Assembly (NCBI GenBank): GCA_015494675.1
Contig: WGAW01000162.1
Coordinates: forward strand, 1 to 21,579
Direction of reading: 5' to 3'
DNA length: 21,579 nucleotides
From: Hydrogenimonas sp.
Lineage (GTDB): Bacteria > Campylobacterota > Campylobacteria > Campylobacterales > Hydrogenimonadaceae
Shown here piece by piece: positions 16,060 to 21,579 of this stretch. The notes beneath the pieces were generated by a model. It was given only the letters and a program-made list of their open reading frames with translations. It had not been told where the DNA came from and did no database searches. The translations under genes and the position numbers were made by a program. Numbering within the stretch: position 1 is the stretch's first letter; each line of letters opens with the position of its first letter.

Positions 16060-19000
16060 ATGCAAATAGGCGTACAGAGCAAACTGAAACTGATATCTCT
16101 CTTTCCTATCGTTCTTCTGTTGGCTTTCGCCAGCTTTTTTCTCTACCAGTCGGCTACGAACTATCTCAAAGTCGAGACGCTCAATGAGCGTATCAGCTAC
16201 AACGCCATTCTGAACAGAGTCGCGACCCAGCTGGCCAAAGAGCGCGGTCTGACTTCGATATATATCGCCTCAAACGGGAAAAAGGCGGTCGAAAAGCTGA
16301 AAAAGCAGCGTGCGGAGGTAGATAAAGAGATTGCGGTGTTCAACAGATATCTTTCGAGCCATCCGGAGGTGAAGCCGAAAAAACTGATAAGGCTGCTTCT
16401 TGGAATGCTCAACAAAAAACGTGAACAGATAGATACGCTGCAGATCGGCTTCAACAAAGCCTTTTTCAACTACTATTCGGTACTGATAAAAGCGCTGCTC
16501 GAAGAGATAGACAAAGTTACCACTATCGGTCTGGAACATGAGATCGCCAACGAAGCGAAAGCCTATGTCAACTTTGCGAAGGCGAAAGAGTACAGCGGTA
16601 TAGAGCGCGGCTTCATGTCCTATGTGCTCACAAGATACACGAAGATGAGCGATGACGAGCTCCAGAAATGGATACACTATATAGGACAGGCGGACGCATA
16701 CGACTATGACTTTATCAACGATGAAGAGCTGAAACAGCGGGTACACGCCCTTCTTTCTACTCCGGATGCGGAAAAGGTCTTCAAAGCTTTATCACAAGCG
16801 AGGATCGAGATCCTGCACTCCATCAACGACGGATACTATACGGTTGATCCCCTTCACTGGTTCAAACTGAATACCGAAAAAATAGTCCGCCTCTCGAAAG
16901 CGCAGAAGATCATTTTCGAGTCTCTCGAGCAAAAGAGCGCCAAAACGATGGAAGAGCAGATGTTCATAGCCGTGGCATCTGCCGCATTGTGGATCATTAC
17001 CCTGATTCTCGCGACTCTCGGCTATATCGTAAGCCGCGAGATTACGCAGAATATCAAAAATCTCGAAGCTATACTCCAAAGTGCGGCCGAATCCACGAGC
17101 AAGCAGATCAACATCAATCTCGATACGGCCGAAGGAACCGCCAAAGCGTATGCGTTGCTGCAGACAATCATCGAGGAGGCGAGACACGAACAGCAGCGTG
17201 CCGAAGAGGCAAGCGAAGCGAAAAGCCTCTTCCTTGCCAATATGAGTCATGAAATCAGAACACCGCTGAACGGAATCGTCGGATTTACCGAGCTTTTGAA
17301 AAATACGGAGCTCAAAGGCGAGCAGAAAGAGTTCGTCAGCATCATAGAGAAGAGCTCAGAAAACCTGCTGGAGATCATAAACAACATTCTCGACCTCTCC
17401 AAGATCGAGAGCAACAAGGTAGAGATCGAGAACATCGTATTCAACCCGATCGAAGAGTTCGAAAGCGCCGTAGAGATCTATGCCGTCAAAGCTGCGGAGA
17501 AGAGCGTAAACCTCGCCTGCTTCATCGACCCGAGGCTCAACCAGCCGATAAAAGGGGACCCGACCAAGATAAAAGAGATCCTTATCAACCTTCTGAGCAA
17601 TGCGGTCAAATTCACCAACCAGGGCGGCGCCATTAACGTCGAAATCAGAAAAGTCCACGCGGAAGATCCCGACAGGTGCGCAATCAGCTTCAGTGTCGAA
17701 GATACCGGAATAGGGATTTCTCCCGACAAGAAAGCTCATATATTCGAAGCCTTCTCGCAGGCGGACACGAGTGTCACCAGAAAATTCGGAGGTACCGGTC
17801 TGGGGCTTACGATATCGGCAAGATATGCCGAGTTGATGGGAGGTCACCTGCAACTCGAAAGCGAGCTCGGAAAAGGTACCAAATTCTACTTCACGCTCGA
17901 GTTCGACGAACTGCCGCAGATGAACGAAGATATGTACAAGCGTTTCGAAAACGTATCCATCGCCATGTATACGTCGCCGAGCATACATAAAAAGCAGGAT
18001 GAGTATATCAAAGAGTATCTCGACTATTACGGTGCCGCCCTCATACCTTTCGGTGCGCCGGAAGAGCTTATCAAGCTGGCATCGGAGAAAAAGGTCCAGT
18101 CGGCCCTTATAGACAGCGACTACGCTTCGGACAACGATCTCAGAAAGATGGGCAAAACGCCGCTTCACTGCAATGTCATCATAAAATCGACGCAGCAGAA
18201 GCGTATCGAAACTCTGAAGCTGCACTGTGAAAAGATTCTCTACGAGCCGATCAACGCGACAAAGATGGTCTCGGTGCTCAAAGCTGCCACTTCGGAGGTA
18301 TCCAAAGAGGTTCGTCGCCCTCTGCTCGATCTCGAACATATAGGTTTCAACGCCAAAGCGCTCGTTGCCGAAGACAATACTATCAACCAGAAGCTCATAA
18401 AGAGGACCCTTGAAGATCTCGGCCTCAAAGTCGAGCTTGCCGATAACGGACTCGAGGCGTTCGAAAAGCGTAGAAACGGCGATTTCGACATTATTTTCAT
18501 GGATATATCGATGCCCGTTATGGACGGCGTGGAGGCGACACACGAGATTCTCGACTATGAAGAGGACGAGAATGTTCCGCACATACCGATAGTGGCTCTG
18601 ACGGCCAACGCACTCAAGGGCGACAGGGAGCGCTTCCTTGCCGAGGGGCTCGACGAATATACGACAAAACCGCTTATTCGTGAAGAGATAATATCGATTT
18701 TGAAAAAGTTCCTCGCAGAGAAGATGAATACCGACAAGAGTACTCCCAAACCCTCCGCATCGCCCAAAAAAGAGGAAGAGGCACCGGAAGAGAGTGAAAA
18801 GGAGTTCAACTTCGACCTACAGCCCGAAACCGTAGAAGAGGAGCCGAAACAGAGCGAAGCGAAATCGGAAGAGAGTCCACAAAAAACGGCCAAAAAGATC
18901 CTCGTTCTGAAAAAGAGTCTGCTGGAAGGAAAAATCTTTGCCAACATGCTTCACGGACTGGGATACGATGTAGATATCGCAACCGACGTAAAAGAGCTTA

Positions 19001-19245
19001 TCGGTAAAATCGACGAAGAGACCGGACTGGTATTTGTGGACAAGGAGGCTGAAGAGTTGAGCATGACGGCACTGAGGAGCGAAATAAGGATGAACGCGCC
19101 GCATGCCGCCGTTGTTCTTATGACCGATCCCGCAAACGAGGTTACCGAAGAGGAGAAGAGAGAGAGCGACGAAGTTATCGTCAATCTTGTGAGCCGCGAT
19201 CTGGTGAGATTGATTGTAGAAAAATTTATAAAGAATGAAGGATGA
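16060..19245 (+). CDS. NIT-domain hybrid histidine kinase with three receiver-like modules
   Basis: Encodes 1061 residues. TM1 (about 10-28) and TM2 (about 302-325) flank a periplasmic helical NIT-type domain (VATQLAKERGLTSIYIA near 53-69; nitrate/nitrite-sensing family). After TM2 comes a helical linker, then HisKA with H397 (MSHEIRTPLNG), and HATPase with N-box EILINLLSNAVKFTN (about 506-520), DTGIGI (548) and GGTGLGL (577). Three receiver-like modules follow: about 625-745 degenerate (YEPIN where KP is expected), about 766-885 complete (E771/D772, D815, K870), and after an acidic linker about 945-1061 degenerate (D994 kept, acidic pair and Lys lost). The ribosome site AGAGGTG is good. It is the central kinase of the cluster, and phosphate should pass H397 to D815 to the upstream Hpt protein. 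The NIT ligand is not shown. Confidence 0.92.
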   Translation: MQIGVQSKLKLISLFPIVLLLAFASFFLYQSATNYLKVETLNERISYNAILNRVATQLAKERGLTSIYIASNGKKAVEKLKKQRAEVDKEIAVFNRYLSSHPEVKPKKLIRLLLGMLNKKREQIDTLQIGFNKAFFNYYSVLIKALLEEIDKVTTIGLEHEIANEAKAYVNFAKAKEYSGIERGFMSYVLTRYTKMSDDELQKWIHYIGQADAYDYDFINDEELKQRVHALLSTPDAEKVFKALSQARIEILHSINDGYYTVDPLHWFKLNTEKIVRLSKAQKIIFESLEQKSAKTMEEQMFIAVASAALWIITLILATLGYIVSREITQNIKNLEAILQSAAESTSKQININLDTAEGTAKAYALLQTIIEEARHEQQRAEEASEAKSLFLANMSHEIRTPLNGIVGFTELLKNTELKGEQKEFVSIIEKSSENLLEIINNILDLSKIESNKVEIENIVFNPIEEFESAVEIYAVKAAEKSVNLACFIDPRLNQPIKGDPTKIKEILINLLSNAVKFTNQGGAINVEIRKVHAEDPDRCAISFSVEDTGIGISPDKKAHIFEAFSQADTSVTRKFGGTGLGLTISARYAELMGGHLQLESELGKGTKFYFTLEFDELPQMNEDMYKRFENVSIAMYTSPSIHKKQDEYIKEYLDYYGAALIPFGAPEELIKLASEKKVQSALIDSDYASDNDLRKMGKTPLHCNVIIKSTQQKRIETLKLHCEKILYEPINATKMVSVLKAATSEVSKEVRRPLLDLEHIGFNAKALVAEDNTINQKLIKRTLEDLGLKVELADNGLEAFEKRRNGDFDIIFMDISMPVMDGVEATHEILDYEEDENVPHIPIVALTANALKGDRERFLAEGLDEYTTKPLIREEIISILKKFLAEKMNTDKSTPKPSASPKKEEEAPEESEKEFNFDLQPETVEEEPKQSEAKSEESPQKTAKKILVLKKSLLEGKIFANMLHGLGYDVDIATDVKELIGKIDEETGLVFVDKEAEELSMTALRSEIRMNAPHAAVVLMTDPANEVTEEEKRESDEVIVNLVSRDLVRLIVEKFIKNEG

Positions 19246-19249
19246 TTTG

Positions 19250-19624
19250 ATGAGAGGACTTAAAGTTCTGGTTGTCGACGACGATATGATAAACAGAAAG
19301 CTGATGGCAGCCATGCTGAAAAAGAATCCTATGATCGGCGAAATCGTCGAAGCATCCGACGGTCAGGAGGCGATTACCCTGCTTCGTGACCTTGACGACA
19401 TAGACCTTGTTCTGCTGGATATTATAATGCCGATAATGGATGGCATAGCGGTTTTACAGATAATGAATTCGGACCCGGCTCTGCAGAATATTCCGGTGAT
19501 CGTCCTCACTACCGACGAGACCAAAAAGACCGAAGCGCTCAACAGCGGTGCCAACGACTTCATAGCCAAACCTGTCAGAGAACATGACATTATGGGAAAA
19601 ATAGAGCGCCTCTCGTCGCTATAG
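19250..19624 (+). CDS. Stand-alone CheY-like response regulator
   Basis: Encodes 124 residues, one receiver domain with no output domain. It has the acidic triad D10, D11 and D12 (LVVDDDMINRKLM), the phosphoacceptor D57 (LLDIIMPIMDG), the switch Thr (LTTDE) and K107 (FIAKPV), so it should be active. I chose ATG 19250 because AAGGATGA precedes it at a good distance; an in-frame ATG at 19235 inside the kinase gene would add five residues. It lies four bases after the kinase stop and is the last gene of the operon, so it is probably the terminal phosphate acceptor of the relay. It could act on the flagellar motor or on a protein partner; nothing in the sequence decides. Confidence 0.92.
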   Translation: MRGLKVLVVDDDMINRKLMAAMLKKNPMIGEIVEASDGQEAITLLRDLDDIDLVLLDIIMPIMDGIAVLQIMNSDPALQNIPVIVLTTDETKKTEALNSGANDFIAKPVREHDIMGKIERLSSL

Positions 19625-19675
19625 CGCCTACGCCGCAAGGCATGGGCGGCTACGACGGTATCATAGGCGCTTTTT
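19623..19675 (+). terminator. Rho-independent terminator of the signalling operon
   Basis: AGCGCCTA (19623-19630) pairs perfectly with TAGGCGCT (19664-19671), immediately followed by a T-run (19671-19675). The loop holds a second small hairpin, GCCGC (19632-19636) with GCGGC (19646-19650). The left arm overlaps the regulator's stop codon, and the right arm and T-run lie in the last codons of the convergent lon gene. No T-run follows on the minus strand, so it should work for the plus strand only. Confidence 0.55.
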
Positions 19676-21106
19676 GAGCAAAAGAGCCTCTTTCAAAACC
19701 TCTTCTATTCCGGTTACCGGAACGATTTCGAGAGCCTCTTTCACCACATCCGGAATATCATCGAGATCCCTCTTGTAGTTCTTTTCGGGTATGAGCACTC
19801 TCTTGATTTTGGCCTTGTACGCCGCTATCAGCTTCTCTTTCAGTCCCCCTATCGGGAGCACCTTTCCGGTCAGCGTCAACTCGCCGGTCATAGCCACATC
19901 CGCACGCACCTTGTACTCACCCAGAATGGAGGCTATCGCGGTCGCCATCGTAATTCCCGCGCTCGGTCCGTCTTTCGGCGTCGCACCCTCCGGAATATGA
20001 ATATGCAGGTCGTAGCGCTTGTAGACCTCGCTCGGCTCGGGCTTCAACCCGCTCTCGAGCTCTTTTGCGGTTTTGGGGATGATGCGCTCCTCTATCGGAA
20101 GTTTGCCCTGGTCTATCAGACTTTTGACGACACTCAACGCTATGCGGGCCGACTCTTTCATTACGTCACCCAGACTTCCGGTAAGCTGTAGCGCCCCTTT
20201 TCCTTTTATCTTTATCGTCTCGATTTTCAGCACGTCACCGCCCACAGCCGTCCAGGCAAGGCCGTTCACCACCCCCACCGTCGGGACACTTTCGGCGATA
20301 TCTATCTCGAATACCGGCTTGTCCAGAAACTCATGCAGGTTTTTGACGGTTACGGAGACCTTCTTTATCTCAGGATCGGCCAGTATCTCTTTCGCCGCCT
20401 TACGGATCATATCCGCGATTCGTCTTCGAAGGTTTCTGACTCCGGCCTCTCTGGTATAGTTCTCTATTACAGTCTCGAGCGCCGCTTTCGTAATGGAGAA
20501 TTCACTCTTTTTCAGGGCGTGCTTTTTAAGCTCCTGCGGGATCAGATAGCGCTTGGCTATCTCGTACTTCTCCTGCGGCGTATAGCTGCTTAGGAATATG
20601 AACTCCATGCGGTCGCGCAGAGGCCCCGGAATCGCACCCACATCGTTCGCCGTGGCTATGAATATCACCTGGCTCAGATCGATGTTGAAATTGAGATAGT
20701 AGTCCCTGAAGGCGCTATTTTGCTCAGGGTCGAGAATCTCGAGCAGTACCGATGTCGGGTCACCCCTCATGCTGCGGCCCACCTTGTCTATCTCGTCGAG
20801 CACCATTACCGGGTTCATCTCCTGCGCGTCTATGAGCCCCTGTACGATCCGCCCCGGCATGGCGCCTATATATGTTCTTCTGTGCCCGCGCAGTTCGTTC
20901 ACATCCTCGAGTCCGCCGAGGGCGATTCGTACCAGTTTTCTCTTCAGAGCTTTCGAAATCGAGTTTGCGAGCGACGTCTTTCCTATACCGGGAGGTCCGG
21001 CGAAACAGAGGATGGCACCTTTGATCTCCTTGTCTTTGACCCCCCTCAGCTCCGCCAGCTCTCTTACCGAAAAGTACTCCACTATCCGCTCTTTCGGTTT
21101 TTTCAA
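19661..21106 (-). CDS. lon: Lon protease, ATPase and peptidase part (downstream of a frameshift)
   Basis: Encodes the C-terminal 481 residues of Lon, the ATP-dependent serine protease that removes damaged and regulatory proteins. The ATPase has Walker [15 protein letters not shown] and Walker [10 protein letters not shown], with sensor IFIATAND. The peptidase has the catalytic serine in [10 protein letters not shown] (codon 19961-19963) and the lysine in GGLKEKL. The reading frame of this part extends upstream as [15 protein letters not shown], the usual Lon linker, but is not in frame with the preceding N-terminal part: one base appears to be missing near 21131-21132. The TTG at 21106 is therefore only a frame landmark and probably not a true start. 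All active-site residues are intact, so decay is either very recent or the deletion is a sequencing error. Confidence 0.85.
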   Translation of the reverse strand: MKKPKERIVEYFSVRELAELRGVKDKEIKGAILCFAGPPGIGKTSLANSISKALKRKLVRIALGGLEDVNELRGHRRTYIGAMPGRIVQGLIDAQEMNPVMVLDEIDKVGRSMRGDPTSVLLEILDPEQNSAFRDYYLNFNIDLSQVIFIATANDVGAIPGPLRDRMEFIFLSSYTPQEKYEIAKRYLIPQELKKHALKKSEFSITKAALETVIENYTREAGVRNLRRRIADMIRKAAKEILADPEIKKVSVTVKNLHEFLDKPVFEIDIAESVPTVGVVNGLAWTAVGGDVLKIETIKIKGKGALQLTGSLGDVMKESARIALSVVKSLIDQGKLPIEERIIPKTAKELESGLKPEPSEVYKRYDLHIHIPEGATPKDGPSAGITMATAIASILGEYKVRADVAMTGELTLTGKVLPIGGLKEKLIAAYKAKIKRVLIPEKNYKRDLDDIPDVVKEALEIVPVTGIEEVLKEALLLKKRL

Positions 21107-21579
21107 AGAGTAGTGGTCCTTGTCGAGCTGTCTCTGTACTCCTCAACGCTCAGATGCTTTTTGGCCAGTTTTCCGAAAGGTATCTCCAGGACCCAGTCCA
21201 GGTACCCCTGTATCATATTGGCATCCGCGGAGTCGGGGTGCATACGCGCAAAACGGTCTATCTGCTTTTTGACCTCTTTGTATGCATCTTTGCCCATATA
21301 GGGCTTTTTGGCTTCTAGCTTCCTGTAGTACTCCTCTATCTCCTCTTCCCGCTGGGTATCCGTCCCGAGCTCCTGCTGAATCTGCTTCAACTGCTCTTTA
21401 AGGAAGTACTCTTTGTTCACCTGCTCTATACGGTTATGAACTTTTGATCGAATCTCTTTTTGAAGTTTGCTCGCCTCAATCTCTTCGCTGATTATGTCTA
21501 TAAGCAGCAGCATCCTCTGCTCGACATCCTCTTCGATAAAGAGTTCGTAAGCTTCGGGCTTTTTGATTCTTATCGTACT
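21103..21579 (-). CDS. lon: Lon protease, N-terminal part (partial, ends at frameshift)
   Basis: Runs off the right edge of the window; the frame is open to position 21579 ([19 protein letters not shown]). It contains the long helical region of Lon that links the substrate-binding domain to the ATPase: [40 protein letters not shown], then [20 protein letters not shown]. The frame is normal up to VEEYR (21133-21147). After it the reading becomes DSSTRTTTL and stops at TGA (21103-21105), whereas the shifted frame gives QLDKDHYSL as expected for Lon. Taken with the downstream part this is one lon gene with a single-base deletion, and could be annotated as a pseudogene. Confidence 0.83.
   Translation of the reverse strand, partial: STIRIKKPEAYELFIEEDVEQRMLLLIDIISEEIEASKLQKEIRSKVHNRIEQVNKEYFLKEQLKQIQQELGTDTQREEEIEEYYRKLEAKKPYMGKDAYKEVKKQIDRFARMHPDSADANMIQGYLDWVLEIPFGKLAKKHLSVEEYRDSSTRTTTL

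Noticed and set aside
17356..18582. A 408-codon minus-strand frame opposite the hybrid kinase
   Set aside because: Same reason: lies fully inside a certain gene, has no ribosome site or recognisable domain, and its composition reflects the kinase read backwards.
21103..21150. Programmed ribosomal frameshift in lon
   Set aside because: No slippery heptamer, stimulatory hairpin or internal Shine-Dalgarno is evident near 21131, and Lon is not known to need one; deletion or sequencing error is simpler.

Overview
The window looks like chromosome from a free-living member of the Campylobacterota (Epsilonproteobacteria). The gene content supports this: a purD-RDD-lptD-mlaD run, an Aer/CetB-type PAS redox sensor, NhaD, and a TATAAT-type -10 element without a clear -35 ahead of most transcription units. 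Base composition is near 50% G+C, higher than Campylobacter or Helicobacter, so a deep-branching or vent-type genus (Hydrogenimonas-like) is my guess. That guess is an inference, not a demonstration. I see no mobile elements, CRISPR arrays, tRNAs or rRNAs.

Left part (1-11212), all on the minus strand. From right to left there is a tiny lipoprotein gene resembling LptM (not previously obvious because it is only 45 codons) overlapping nadB, then nhaD, then guaA-hemD, then a structured RNA that I read as 6S RNA, then an operon purD - RDD protein - lptD - mlaD - J-domain protein. The operon genes overlap or nearly touch. It joins one purine-synthesis gene to outer-membrane biogenesis: LPS insertion (LptD) and phospholipid traffic (a long MlaD with a beta-strand-rich C-terminal half).

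Centre (11183-13410), plus strand. A DUF721/DciA-like gene, possibly translated from a leaderless mRNA, overlaps uvrC (nucleotide excision repair).

Right-centre (13541-19624), plus strand. Five tightly packed genes encode a signalling unit: a PAS redox sensor, a double-Hpt phosphotransfer protein whose first Hpt has lost its histidine, a secreted Sel1/TPR protein, an NIT-domain hybrid histidine kinase with three receiver-like modules (only the middle one complete), and a stand-alone CheY-like receiver. Together these could form a complete His-Asp-His-Asp relay. This is the best candidate in the window for an undescribed system. A hairpin with a T-run ends the unit.

Right end (19661-21579), minus strand. 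lon (ATP-dependent protease) runs off the window and is split by an apparent one-base deletion near 21131, although all catalytic motifs visible downstream are intact.

The only stretch above 300 bases without a protein gene is 5535-5886. It holds the 6S RNA candidate, its promoter, and the purD leader and promoter.
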